This document shows, one piece after another, positions 40,624-49,492 of a stretch of DNA of 64,000 nt. The DNA comes from Bryobacterales bacterium (GTDB lineage Bacteria > Acidobacteriota > Terriglobia > Bryobacterales > Bryobacteraceae), in assembly GCA_016713735.1 (NCBI GenBank), contig JADJOP010000037.1:310001-374000 (forward strand), given 5' to 3'. The notes beneath the pieces are model-generated. The model saw only the letters and a program-made list of their open reading frames with translations, had not been told where the DNA came from and did not search any database. Positions within the stretch are counted from its first letter, which is position 1. Each line of letters opens with the position of its first letter. The translations under genes and the position numbers were made by a program.

Positions 40624-42123
40624 TCACCCTTTGAGCGCTTCGGGCTTGCGGTCGATGGCGCGGTTGCCTTTGTCGGCGGGGACGAAGAAGTCCTGCCAGC
40701 GGAGCTTGAGGGCGGCGGCCATTTCGAGGCCGTATTCGCAGCGGCCGATGTCGGCGGCGCTGGAGTTGTTGGTGCCGAAGGCGAACTGGCAGCCCTCGGC
40801 CTTGGCGGCTTCGAGGACGCGGCGGCCGGGGAGCTTGTAGCGGTTGTTGATCTCGATGGCGATCTGGTTAGCCTTGGCGGCGCGGACGACTTTGAGGATG
40901 CGCTCGTCGGTCCAGAGTTCGTCGTAGCGGGGGGCGAGCTGGTCAGGGATGAAGGTGGGGTTGACGTAGATGTCGACGGGCTCGGAGTTGAGGATGCCGG
41001 TGGCGCGTGTGACGAGGGTGTCCATGAACTCCTGGGCGTCGGGGATCTGGCCGACTTCGGCGGGGATCCAGGTGCGCATGCGATTGCCACGGTTGTCGGT
41101 CCAGGTCATGGAGTCGGTGAAGACGTAGTCGAAGAGGCCGACGGCTTGGGGGGAGAACATGTGGGTCCACTCGCGGCCTTCGGCCTGCATGGCGGCAAAG
41201 CAGGGCTGGCCTTGCATCTCGTCGTGGAAGCGGCGGGCGCCGGCGTTGTCCTGGACGGTGAAGCCCTTGCCGCAGTTGACGGCCACGCCATAGAAGATGC
41301 CGTGCAGGCGGCCGTGGGCGAGGAGTTGGGGGAGCGTGAAGCCGGACTTGAGGTGGCCGTGGTAGTCGACCATGGGGATGTTGGCGGCTGAGAGGCGGAG
41401 GATGGCGCGGGCGATGTCGTCAGTGGGCGCGGGCGGGGCGGCATCGGCGGGAGGGGCGGCGTCGTCAGGCAGCGGGCGGATGCGGACGGCGCGATAGAGG
41501 GCCTTGGAGCCTTCATCGTGACACTGCAGGGCGATGGCGCCGGAGGAGAGCAGGCGGCCGCGTTCGGCGGCGTTATCGGCGAGCAGTGGCGTGGCCGGTT
41601 CGGTGTACTCGGTGACAAGCGTGCCGTTGACGCGGACCTGGATGTTCTTGCCTCGCACGGAGAGGTTGAGGCGGAACCAGGTGTCGTCGGCGATGAGTTG
41701 TTTGTAGAGGTTGCGGACGCCGTAGAGCGAGCCGGTCTTTTTGCGTTCGAGGTAGCCGCGTTCGCCGAGGGCGCTGCCGTTGACCTGGATTTCGAAGCCT
41801 TTGGCGGGCCAGCCGGAGTCCTGGAATTCGGTGTGGAAGTAGAGGCCGGAGTTGGCGCGGGCTTTGGCGAGGGCTTCCACTTCGAGTTCGAAGTTTTTGA
41901 AGCGGTGTTGGGAGACGGGGCCTGAGTAGAAAAGATGGCTGCGCGGGCCATCGGCGGAGAGGCAGCCGGCGGCGACCTTCCAGGAGGACTTGTTTTCGTT
42001 GGGCGTCCAGCCGGCGAGCGAGCGGCCGTCGAAGAGGTTGATCCACTTGTCTTCGGAGCGAAGCAGGGGGAGGGCGGCGGAGGCGAGGAGAGTTCTACGG
42101 GTAAGGAGATGAGATAAGGGCAT
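40624..42123 (-). CDS. DUF1080 domain fused to a PHP/TIM-barrel-like hydrolase domain
   Basis: A 499-residue protein. A Tat-like signal (LTRRTLLASAALPLL) leads to a DUF1080 (3-keto-disaccharide hydrolase-like, lectin-fold) domain: NLFDGRSLAGWTP, NSGLYFHTEFQDSGWPAKGF and TEYTEPA. A Pro/Ala linker (PPADAAPPAPTDD) joins a second domain of about 250 residues resembling a PHP or amidohydrolase-type TIM barrel (ANIPMVDYHGHLKSGFTL, HGIFYGVAVNCG, FVFGT-like FAFGTNNSSAADIG). The ATG at 42123 is chosen; the frame opens at a GTG at 42144. The fusion of a sugar-binding/hydrolase domain with a metal hydrolase suggests a two-step attack on an exported glycan. Confidence 0.8.
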   Translation of the reverse strand: MPLSHLLTRRTLLASAALPLLRSEDKWINLFDGRSLAGWTPNENKSSWKVAAGCLSADGPRSHLFYSGPVSQHRFKNFELEVEALAKARANSGLYFHTEFQDSGWPAKGFEIQVNGSALGERGYLERKKTGSLYGVRNLYKQLIADDTWFRLNLSVRGKNIQVRVNGTLVTEYTEPATPLLADNAAERGRLLSSGAIALQCHDEGSKALYRAVRIRPLPDDAAPPADAAPPAPTDDIARAILRLSAANIPMVDYHGHLKSGFTLPQLLAHGRLHGIFYGVAVNCGKGFTVQDNAGARRFHDEMQGQPCFAAMQAEGREWTHMFSPQAVGLFDYVFTDSMTWTDNRGNRMRTWIPAEVGQIPDAQEFMDTLVTRATGILNSEPVDIYVNPTFIPDQLAPRYDELWTDERILKVVRAAKANQIAIEINNRYKLPGRRVLEAAKAEGCQFAFGTNNSSAADIGRCEYGLEMAAALKLRWQDFFVPADKGNRAIDRKPEALKG

Positions 42124-42273
42124 GTGAGAGACCACGCTGGGCACAGTGTAGCGAGGGGGCGGGTGGAGCGGAAGCGGGGGGCGCGGGTGACCTGATCCGA
42201 TTTGGCGAGCCCGCCGCCCATTGGGCTTCGCTTTGCAGTATCGTCTTTATGGATGATTTTCCAGGTGCCTGCC

Positions 42274-43218
42274 ATGACTTCTCACACACTCACTCGATTC
42301 ACCACCCTGCTTTTCACCGCGGCCTTGCTGGCCCCGGCGCAGATGCACACGCTGACGCGCGAACAGATGATTCAGTACACGCAGCAGAATCCGTTTGAAC
42401 GGTTCCCGGATGGGCGGCCGAAGGCTCCGGATGCGTTGATTGAGAAGTTGAAAGCCATGTCGGCCGAGGAGGTTCTCTCGATCGTGCGCAAGGGCTACGC
42501 CAATCAATATGCCGATGGCTTCAAGCTGATCAATCCGAGCAAGAACCTGGTGGGCCGGGCGATGACGCTGCAGATGCTGCCGTCGCGGCCGGACATCGCC
42601 GATGTGGACCAGAAAGCGTGGCGCGAGAAGCATGGGGGGCGGTTGTCGCACCAGACGGCGATCGACATGCTGCAGAAGGGCGATGTGTTTGTCGTGGATG
42701 CGTTCGGCAATTTGGACGCGGGCGGCATTGTCGGCGACAACCTGGCCTACTACGTGTGGAAAGCGACGGGGGCGGGGTTTGTGATCGATGGCGCCATTCG
42801 CGACCTGAACGGCATCGCTCCGACGGGCATGGGCGGCTATTACCGCGAGGCCGTGCCGGAGGCGATCAACAACGTGATGGTGGCGGGCATCAACGTGCCG
42901 GTGCGGATCGGCAAGGTGACGGTGATGCCGGGCGACATTGTGTTGGGCGACAGGGAGGGCGTGTTTTTCATTCCACCGCACCTGGTGCAGGACATTGTGG
43001 ATGAGGCCGAGATCACGCATGCGCACGATGTGTGGACGAAGCTGAAGTTTGACGAGGGGAAGTATAAGTCGTCGGAGATTTACGGGCGGCCGTCGGATCC
43101 GGCGCTGATCAAGGAGTATGAAGCGTATTTGAAGGCGCATGTGGAGCCGCGGATTTGGGAGCGGTATCAGAAGGGCCGGCAGAGGGGTCCGCGGCCGGCG
43201 CAGGGGGCGAAGCCGTAG
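42274..43218 (+). CDS. RraA family protein with signal peptide
   Basis: A 314-residue protein of the RraA / HMG-aldolase family. Key elements are GDVFVVDAFGNLDAGGIVGD, NLAYYVWKATGAGFVIDGAI, RDLNGI with the conserved Arg-Asp, and VMPGDIVLGDREGVFFIPP. RraA-like enzymes include 4-hydroxy-4-methyl-2-oxoglutarate aldolases. A signal peptide (TLTRFTTLLFTAALLAPAQ) is present, which is unusual for the family. AGGTG lies just before the ATG at 42274; ATGs at 42253 and 42202 are in frame. An extra helical C-terminal tail (YEAYLKAHVEPRIWERYQKG) follows the core. Confidence 0.85.
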   Translation: MTSHTLTRFTTLLFTAALLAPAQMHTLTREQMIQYTQQNPFERFPDGRPKAPDALIEKLKAMSAEEVLSIVRKGYANQYADGFKLINPSKNLVGRAMTLQMLPSRPDIADVDQKAWREKHGGRLSHQTAIDMLQKGDVFVVDAFGNLDAGGIVGDNLAYYVWKATGAGFVIDGAIRDLNGIAPTGMGGYYREAVPEAINNVMVAGINVPVRIGKVTVMPGDIVLGDREGVFFIPPHLVQDIVDEAEITHAHDVWTKLKFDEGKYKSSEIYGRPSDPALIKEYEAYLKAHVEPRIWERYQKGRQRGPRPAQGAKP

Positions 43219-43332
43219 AGCGCTTGCATGAGGGGTGGGCCAGCGCGAGGGCGCCGGGAGCCGGCGGGCCGACCCGTGGCTACGGCGGGCGCGCTTGAGT
43301 AAGATGTTGTGCAGGTTCCAGGAGGCCTGTCC

Positions 43333-44961
43333 ATGAAGAGAAGAGACCTATTGAAGTCGGCCGCGCCCGCCGCCGGGCTGACGATTTTGCGCAGTGGGAT
43401 GCTGCGCGGGCAGACGGCGCCGAGCAACAAGTTGAACGTCGCCCTGATCGGCGTGTGGGGCCGCGGCACGGCCCATTACACCTCGCTGCGCAATGAGAAC
43501 GTGGTGGCGATCTGCGACGTGAACGAGTTGCGCATGAAGGAAGCGCTGCAGATCTTCCCCAAGGCGAAGACGCATTGGGACTGGCGCAAGCTGATGGACC
43601 AGAAAGATGTGGAGGCCGTGATCATCTGCACGGCGGACCATCACCATGCGTTCATCGCCAACTGGGCGCTGAACCGCGACATGCATGTGTTCTGCGAGAA
43701 GCCGCTGGGCATTAGCGTGGACGAGGTGCGCACGGTGAGGGCCAATTACCTGAAGCGCCGGGCGAAGGTGGCGACGCAGCATGGCACGCAGCGGCATGCG
43801 TATCCGAACTTCGAGCGCGTGCGCGAGATGGTGCTGGATGGGGCGATCGGCGAATTACAGACGGTGCATAGCTGGGACAGCCGCAAACTGCCGCGGCCGG
43901 GTTATCCGAAGGGCGAGGGGCTGCCGCCGAAGGAACTGCAATATGAGCAGTGGATCGGACCGTCGCCGTATCACCCGTACAGCCCGCAGTATTTCGGCGG
44001 ATCGTCGGGGTTGAACTGCCTGTTCTGGAACATGTATCGCGACTTCGGCGTGGGCCAGATGGGCGACATGGGCGCGCACACGATGGACCTGGTGTGGAAC
44101 TCGGTGGACGCCGGGGCGCCGTCGTCGATTGATGTGGATTGGGAGGTGAGCGACAAGTACGATCCCAACATCTGCCCGGTGCGGCTGAAGGCGATCTTCG
44201 AGCATCCGGCCAATTCGTGGCGGGGGCCGATCAAGCTGGTGTGGTATCAGGGCGGGCCGAAGCCGGAGTCGCCGAAGAGCTACGTGGATGTGGAGCGGAT
44301 TCCGAATGGCGCGATCTTTGAGGGCACGAAGGGCACGATCGTGTGTGATTTCACCACGCGGACGCTGATTCCGAACAACGATTACGGCGACCTGACTTAC
44401 TACAAGCGGCGCGCGAAGGACCAGTTGATTCCGCTGGTGATGGGGACGGGCCAGCCGACGCAGGCGATGGCGCAGATGCGCGGCGGGCGGCCCGGCGGTC
44501 CTGGTGGGCGGCCAGGCGGCGGGCGTCCGCAGCAGGCGCTTCCGGGCGGCATGATGCGGTTGCCGAGCGCGGAGGTGGGGCCGAGCGGCTTCCCTGAAGT
44601 GCAGATGATGACGGGCAACATTCCGCCGGCCATCGGCATGCCGAACACGACGGTGGAAGCGATTGTGGCCGCTGAGAAGGCGGGGCAGCCGGCGCCGGGA
44701 CGGCAGGATGTGTTCCAGCAGGAATGGCTTGAGGCCTGCAAGGGACGGCGCAACAACGTGGTCAACGGCACGAGCACGAAGACGAACTGCGACTTCGACT
44801 ATGCAGGCTCGATGATGGAGCAGATGTTGCTTGGCCTGGTGGCGCATCGCGCGGGCAAGAAGTTGGAGTATGACCCGGCGACGGGGCGCGTGACCAACAT
44901 GGCCGAGGCGAATGATTGGTTGAAGCGGACTTACCGGCCGAACTGGAAGCTGGACGGGTAA
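43333..44961 (+). CDS. Gfo/Idh/MocA family oxidoreductase, Tat-exported
   Basis: A 542-residue protein. The start at 43333 has AGGAGG 8 nt upstream. A Tat-like signal (KRRDLLKSAAPAAGLTILR) leads to the Rossmann NAD(P)-binding domain (NVALIGVWGRGTAHY) and the family motif CEKPLGI. The second domain carries HSWDSRKLPRPGYP, QWIGPSPYHPY and NCLFWNMYRDFGVGQMGDMG. A Gly/Arg/Pro-rich insertion (RGGRPGGPGGRPGGGRPQQA) interrupts the C-terminal part. The enzyme class oxidises or dehydrates sugars; the substrate is unknown. A DUF1080 gene is convergent 11 nt downstream. Confidence 0.9.
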   Translation: MKRRDLLKSAAPAAGLTILRSGMLRGQTAPSNKLNVALIGVWGRGTAHYTSLRNENVVAICDVNELRMKEALQIFPKAKTHWDWRKLMDQKDVEAVIICTADHHHAFIANWALNRDMHVFCEKPLGISVDEVRTVRANYLKRRAKVATQHGTQRHAYPNFERVREMVLDGAIGELQTVHSWDSRKLPRPGYPKGEGLPPKELQYEQWIGPSPYHPYSPQYFGGSSGLNCLFWNMYRDFGVGQMGDMGAHTMDLVWNSVDAGAPSSIDVDWEVSDKYDPNICPVRLKAIFEHPANSWRGPIKLVWYQGGPKPESPKSYVDVERIPNGAIFEGTKGTIVCDFTTRTLIPNNDYGDLTYYKRRAKDQLIPLVMGTGQPTQAMAQMRGGRPGGPGGRPGGGRPQQALPGGMMRLPSAEVGPSGFPEVQMMTGNIPPAIGMPNTTVEAIVAAEKAGQPAPGRQDVFQQEWLEACKGRRNNVVNGTSTKTNCDFDYAGSMMEQMLLGLVAHRAGKKLEYDPATGRVTNMAEANDWLKRTYRPNWKLDG

Positions 44962-44971
44962 GCGCCGGCGC

Positions 44972-45592
44972 TCATTTGGAACTCAGCGGGCGGTATTCGA
45001 TGTTTCGGATACCGCCCGTTGTGTTGTAGGAGGCGAAGCCGAGGGGCGTGGAGAGGTTGATGTCGCCGGGGCGGAGGCTGATGGCGCGGCCTGCGATGGG
45101 GACGTTGACGACGCGGCGGTCGTCGATCCAGGCCTGAATCGAATCGCCGGTGACGCGGATGCGGAAGGCGTACCAGCGGCCGGTTTCGAAGTTGACGTAG
45201 CTGCGGGTTTCGTTGTCGGCGGCGTCCCAGCCGTCGATGGAGGAGATGCCGACGATGTCGCCGCCCCAGCCGCCGAGGACCCAGGTGGCGTAGTTGCCGC
45301 CGGCGGGGAGGGTGACGCTGGCGAAGAAGTCGCCGCCGAGGGTGCGGGCGGCTTCAAATCGGAGTTCGTAGTCTGATTTTGGAAACTCGCCCTGCCAGGT
45401 GACGCCGGTGAGGGGCGCGCCGGCGGGGAGGAGGAGGACGCCGTTTTCGACCTTGACGCCCTTTTGGCGCGGGAAGGGGGTGGGCTTCCACTGGCCGAGC
45501 GATTTTCCGTCGAAGAGAGATTTCCATTCGCCGGCGGGCGTTTGCGCCGAGGCTAGGCCACAGAGGAGAGCGATGGCGGCGAGGCGGGTCAT
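44972..45592 (-). CDS. DUF1080 (3-keto-disaccharide hydrolase-like) exported protein
   Basis: A 206-residue protein with signal peptide (TRLAAIALLCGLASAQ) and a DUF1080-type beta-sandwich: EWKSLFDGKSLGQWKP, FPKSDYELRFEAARTLGGDF, GRWYAFRIRVTGDSIQAWID and GFASYNTTGGIRNIEYRPL. DUF1080 domains have been proposed to hydrolyse 3-keto-glycosides or bind sugars. It is convergent with the Gfo/Idh/MocA gene and may supply it with substrate. Confidence 0.85.
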   Translation of the reverse strand: MTRLAAIALLCGLASAQTPAGEWKSLFDGKSLGQWKPTPFPRQKGVKVENGVLLLPAGAPLTGVTWQGEFPKSDYELRFEAARTLGGDFFASVTLPAGGNYATWVLGGWGGDIVGISSIDGWDAADNETRSYVNFETGRWYAFRIRVTGDSIQAWIDDRRVVNVPIAGRAISLRPGDINLSTPLGFASYNTTGGIRNIEYRPLSSK

Positions 45593-45655
45593 GACGATTC
45601 GAAGCGTAGCATGGCGGGGGCTTGGGAGGGAGGGGCGAGGCAGGGGGGGCGCCGG

Positions 45656-46750
45656 TTAGGGCAACAGCGGGCGGAGGGCGCGGGCGAATTCGGCGGCGTG
45701 GCGCTGGAAGCCGAGATCGGTGGGGTGGGAGCCGTCGATGGTGGCTTCGCCGTCGTCGCCAAGGAGGTGATCGGCGCGGAGGTAGGCGAGACCGCCGATG
45801 CGCTCGCGCTGGAGTTGCACATAGACCTCTTGCAGCGCGGCGTGGTTGGTTTCGTTGCGCTCGCGGCGGGCGGCGTTGAGGAAGCTGTCGGCGTAGTTGC
45901 GGTCTTCGACGAGGAGGATGGGCGCGGTGGGATGTGCGGCGCGGAGGGTTTTCACGCAGGCGGCGGCGCGCTGGCGGACCTCGGCGGCGGTCATGTTGGG
46001 GAGGCAATCGAGGACGAAGGCGGCGGCGTTGATTTCAGCGATGAATTTCGTGACTTCGGGTTCCATCTTGCCGTTGCCGGAAAAGCCGAGATTGATGACT
46101 TCGTGATTCAGCATGCGGCCGAGTTGGGCGACGTGGGTCATGCCGGCGCGCGAGGCGGCAGCGCCGTGGGTGATGGAGGTGCCGTAAAAGACGATGGGCT
46201 TGGCGGCGGCGGGGCGGGCCGGGCCTTTGCGGATGGCGCTGCCCTTGGGGACGCCGATTTCAAGAGAGGCGACGCCGTTGCGCAGGGGCAGGTAGAGCAT
46301 GTATTCGCGCGGACCGGGAGGGAGCGAGGAGGCGAGCGCGCCGGTGTTGCCGGGGAACTGGGTGGGGCGGCCGATGCTGAGCCAGCGCCAGCGGCGGGCA
46401 TCGTCGCGGGCATAGAGGTCGAGGCCGCTGGAGGCGACGGCGGTCATGGTGGGAATGGTGAGGTTCTTCTTGGTGAGGGTCCAGCGGGCATGGATGGCGG
46501 GGGTGTTGGCGACGAAGCGCACGAGGACGCCGGAGGCATCGCGGCTGAGGTCCCACACGGCTGGGCGGACGACGCCTTCGGCGCGGGCGGGCAGGCGATC
46601 GTAGGGCGATTTCAGATCGTTGAATCCTAAACCTTCGACGGTGAACTGTTTGGCATTGTGCCAGTCGAGTTCGGCGGCGGGTTGCTGGGCGCGGGCGGCG
46701 AGGGCGCCGGTGAAGAGCAGGGGCAGGTGGCGTCGGGCAATCAGGGTCAC
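45656..46750 (-). CDS. SGNH/GDSL hydrolase, exported
   Basis: A 364-residue protein. The start at 46750 (GTG, VTLIARRHLPLLFTGALAA) gives a Tat- or Sec-like signal; the longer frame to 46837 would run through the divergent gene's start region. An N-terminal beta-sandwich precedes the SGNH esterase part: IVFYGTSITHGAAASR holds block I (nucleophile Ser in GTSIT), LGFSGNGKMEPEV gives the Gly and Asn blocks, and DGSHPTDLGFQRHA provides the catalytic Asp-His pair. The architecture is that of carbohydrate esterases. Divergent from the desaturase gene. Confidence 0.85.
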   Translation of the reverse strand: MTLIARRHLPLLFTGALAARAQQPAAELDWHNAKQFTVEGLGFNDLKSPYDRLPARAEGVVRPAVWDLSRDASGVLVRFVANTPAIHARWTLTKKNLTIPTMTAVASSGLDLYARDDARRWRWLSIGRPTQFPGNTGALASSLPPGPREYMLYLPLRNGVASLEIGVPKGSAIRKGPARPAAAKPIVFYGTSITHGAAASRAGMTHVAQLGRMLNHEVINLGFSGNGKMEPEVTKFIAEINAAAFVLDCLPNMTAAEVRQRAAACVKTLRAAHPTAPILLVEDRNYADSFLNAARRERNETNHAALQEVYVQLQRERIGGLAYLRADHLLGDDGEATIDGSHPTDLGFQRHAAEFARALRPLLP

Positions 46751-46829
46751 GGGAGACAGTTTACCGGATTGCCTGTTGTGGCATGCGCTGGCGCTGCGCG
46801 ATACTCCAGGGGAAGGAAGATCGCATCGC

Positions 46830-47618
46830 ATGTTCAACTGGGAATTACTGGCCGCTGTGTGGCGTCAATCGCTGGCAGGTGTGCCGCAACTGGGCTGGTC
46901 GCTGCTTGTGTTCGCGGCCGTGGTTCCGCTGGAGGCGTTCTTCGGTTCGCACCAGAAGGTGAGTTGGGGCGAGCGGTTGGGCAACCTGGCGGCGATGTTG
47001 ATCCACTTCGTTTTGGGCGGCGTGGTGTTGACGATGTTCTTCATTACGCCGATTGGCCGGAAGCTGACGGAGTTTCCGCGTACGCCGCGGCATGAGTGGC
47101 TGGAGAACCCGTACGTGTGGGCGCTGGTGGCGGTGTTTCTGATTGACGCGCTGTTCTACGTCTACCATCGCGCGCAGCATGCGATACCGCTGTTCTGGCA
47201 CATCCACAAGCTGCATCATACGGACCCGGCGATGAACATTACGACGTCGAAGCGGAGCCACTTCCTGGAACGGGCGCTGCAGTATCTATGCCTGACCTTT
47301 CCGATGTTCTGGATTCTCGGCATGAACATGCAGGGGATGACGTACGCGGCGATTGCGGTGTCGTTCTTCCTGTATGCGGCGCACGCCGACATCAAGCTCA
47401 ATTTAGGATCGATTACTCCGATTTTAGTGGGCCCGCAGTATCACCGCATTCACCACAGCCGGCTGAAGCAGCACGAGCAGGCCAACTTCGCGCAGATGTT
47501 TCCGCTGTTCGACATGCTGGGGGGCACCTATGTGCGGCCGGGGAAGGACGAGTATCCGGCGACGGGCGTGGCGGGTTGCGAGACGGCCTATGCGCGCTGG
47601 CGGCCGCTGGTTTGGTAG
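46830..47618 (+). CDS. Sterol desaturase / fatty acid hydroxylase family protein
   Basis: A 262-residue membrane di-iron enzyme. The histidine clusters are complete: YHRAQH, HIHKLHHTDP and QYHRIHHSRL. Hydrophobic segments (SLLVFAAVVPLEAFF, FVLGGVVLTMFFI, YVWALVAVFLIDALFYVY) surround them. The family hydroxylates or desaturates lipids, sterols and carotenoids; the substrate here is unknown. The ATG at 46830 is preferred (GGAAGGAAG upstream), since the longer frame to 46620 overlaps the divergent SGNH gene. Confidence 0.9.
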   Translation: MFNWELLAAVWRQSLAGVPQLGWSLLVFAAVVPLEAFFGSHQKVSWGERLGNLAAMLIHFVLGGVVLTMFFITPIGRKLTEFPRTPRHEWLENPYVWALVAVFLIDALFYVYHRAQHAIPLFWHIHKLHHTDPAMNITTSKRSHFLERALQYLCLTFPMFWILGMNMQGMTYAAIAVSFFLYAAHADIKLNLGSITPILVGPQYHRIHHSRLKQHEQANFAQMFPLFDMLGGTYVRPGKDEYPATGVAGCETAYARWRPLVW

Positions 47619-47631
47619 GGCGTCAGGAATG

Positions 47632-47666
47632 AAAAAGCCCCGTCAGCGCGCGGCTGGCGGGGCTTT
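47632..47666. terminator. Bidirectional intrinsic terminator
   Basis: AAAGCCCCGTCAGC and GCTGGCGGGGCTTT pair over 14 bp (one G-T) around a GCGCG loop, with A and T runs outside on both sides. It lies between the convergent desaturase and aldolase genes and can serve both. Confidence 0.9.
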
Positions 47667-47683
47667 CGTGTGTGGAGCGGCGA

Positions 47684-48529
47684 TTAGTAGAGGTTGGTGG
47701 GGCGGCGGGTCCAGGTTTGGCCCTTTTCCTTGGCGATGCCTTCGAGGGCGCCGACGTGGGCGGCGGTTTGGGTGAGGATGTGGTGGAGGTCGTTGCCGAT
47801 GCTGATGAAGCGGAAGCCTTTGTCGAGGAACTCACCGACGCGGGCGGTGCCGAAGAGGAAGAGGCCGAGGATGACGTCGTTCTTCTTGGCGTTGGTGACG
47901 AGCTTCTCAGTGGCCGCGCCGATTTCGGGCGAGGTGTACATGTGGGGAAACTCGTAGGTCTCAAAGAGGCCCATGGACATGCAGAGGTCGTTCTGGCCGA
48001 GGAAGAGGATGTCGACGCCGGGGACAGCGGCGATCTCTTCCATGTTGTCGATACAGCTGGCGGTTTCCACCTGCAGGGCGACGATGATGTTCTTGTTGGC
48101 GTTGGGGACGTAGCCGAGCAGGCCGGCTTTGTGCGTGCTGCGCTGCGGGAAGTAGACGCTGCGCGTGCCAGCGGTGGGGTAGCGGGCGCAACTGACGGCG
48201 GTGCGGGCTTCCTCGGCGTTGTTGATGTAGGGCACGAGGACGCCGTCGGCGCCGAGGTCGAGAGCCTGCTGGATGCCGCTGCGGTCGTGATAGCCGCCGA
48301 CGCGGACCATGGACTTGGCGCCGCCACTGGCGATGGCGCAGAGCATGGCGGAGAGCTTCTCGGGGTCCATGGGGCCGTGCTGTGTATCGACCAGCAGCCA
48401 GTCATAGCCGCTGTGCGCCAACTGTTCGGCCACCGTGGGACTGTGAGTATTCAGGAAGAGGCCCATTTTCGGGGCTCCGGCGCGCAATTGCGCTTTGAAA
48501 TCGGCGCCGCTCAGCGTCGCATCAGACAT
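47684..48529 (-). CDS. HpcH/HpaI aldolase family protein
   Basis: A 281-residue cytoplasmic class II aldolase of the HpcH/HpaI type. Features: LNTHSPTVAEQLAHSGYDWL, LVDTQHGPMDPEKL, LGADGVLVPYINNAEEARTA, IVALQVETASCIDNM with the metal-binding Glu, and DILFLGQNDLCMSM with the metal-binding Asp. The start at 48529 has GGAGG 10 nt upstream. It probably cleaves or forms a 2-keto-3-deoxy acid releasing pyruvate or a related product; the exact substrate is unknown. A terminator is shared with the desaturase gene. Confidence 0.92.
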   Translation of the reverse strand: MSDATLSGADFKAQLRAGAPKMGLFLNTHSPTVAEQLAHSGYDWLLVDTQHGPMDPEKLSAMLCAIASGGAKSMVRVGGYHDRSGIQQALDLGADGVLVPYINNAEEARTAVSCARYPTAGTRSVYFPQRSTHKAGLLGYVPNANKNIIVALQVETASCIDNMEEIAAVPGVDILFLGQNDLCMSMGLFETYEFPHMYTSPEIGAATEKLVTNAKKNDVILGLFLFGTARVGEFLDKGFRFISIGNDLHHILTQTAAHVGALEGIAKEKGQTWTRRPTNLY

Positions 48530-48940
48530 GGATCGTGATCCTCCAGAGAACTTGTATTGCGTGAAGCCGCGAGCCCAGCGCCGCGACTTAGACACTATAG
48601 CGTAACGCGTGAAGGGGGATGGGTGGGAAAGAACGAAAAGGCCGCTGCTTTTGCTTTGCCGCGTGGGCTGGTTTGCTGCGTGGGCGTGGATCGTGGGGTG
48701 CGCGATTGGTTGGCGAATCGCATGCGCTCGTCAGCGCCACCTCTGCGGGCTGATCGGGAAGCGGCCGCGCGAGGTATTGCCGGGGAGTGGGCAGGTCTGC
48801 GTTGGGGGCTGGGCGAGGGGCGGGCTGGTTGGGAAGCCATCGTGGCGAGTGTGCGGGACGCGGCGTGTTGCCGTGCTCGCAACTTATGGGCACAGGGCGG
48901 GGGAAAGGGAAGATCGGGGAAACGGGTGGTGAGAGAAAAT
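48530..48940. other. Intergenic region before the tRNA-Asn fragment
   Basis: No gene, repeat or clear promoter recognised in about 410 bp. Short overlapping open frames here have no family character. Confidence 0.5.
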
Positions 48941-48988
48941 TGGCTCCCCGGGTAGGATTCGAACCTACAACCCTTCGGTTAACAGCCA
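48941..48988 (-). pseudogene. 3' half of a tRNA-Asn gene (attachment-site-like fragment)
   Basis: On the minus strand the sequence runs from the anticodon loop CTGTTAA (anticodon GTT) through CCGAAGGGTTGTAG, the T arm GTAGGTTCGAATCCTAC and the acceptor end CCGGGGAGCCA. The 5' half (acceptor, D arm) is missing, and the sequence ahead of the anticodon stem does not resemble it. Such 48-nt 3' fragments, ending exactly at CCA, are the usual scar of tyrosine-recombinase integration into a tRNA gene. In that model the intact tRNA-Asn copy and the element would lie at higher coordinates. Confidence 0.85.
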
Positions 48989-49492
48989 AGGGCAGGACGA
49001 AGACAGGGGTGATCAAGATTGAGCGAAGTTGCTCGTAGCCAATCACTTATTCAGCACTCAGATCAGTCGGCAGTGACCTAACAGCCCTCTTTTGCTACAG
49101 ATTTTGAAGAAGTCTCCCTACAAAAGTCCCTACACTTGCGAAGCCCACAATTTTGAGCACGCCAACGTCTTTTTCGCGCGAAGTTCTGCGTCGCGGCGAC
49201 CGGGCTCTACAGCATCGAACTAGTTCAGACATCGCCGGTGAGGTCAATTTTGCCGATACTCACAAATTGCACCAGCGCCCCGGAGGGCCGCGGTCGCCTC
49301 CGCAGCGGTCGAATGGGATGAATTCGGCCGCCCTTTCGACGAGAGCCCGTTGATCTCTGGCGGACCGAGATCCTTCTGCAAGGGGCGCCGGCAACCGGAT
49401 GCCATGCCGCGCTCCTGAGTGGTATGCTGATCCAAACTTGGATTTCAGACAGCCTATCGCTCCTGCTGTTTGCTCGATTCCGTAGCCGTACC
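48989..49492. other. Non-coding start of the island
   Basis: About 500 bp without a recognised gene. Base composition drops compared with the left flank. No integrase or recombinase gene found. Confidence 0.5.

Noticed and set aside
48787..49038. Short plus-strand ORF with APRVGFEPTTLRLTAK
   Set aside because: This peptide is the antisense translation of a tRNA 3' end, not a protein.
48989..49492. Integrase remnant next to the tRNA-Asn fragment
   Set aside because: No frame in this stretch shows tyrosine or serine recombinase motifs.
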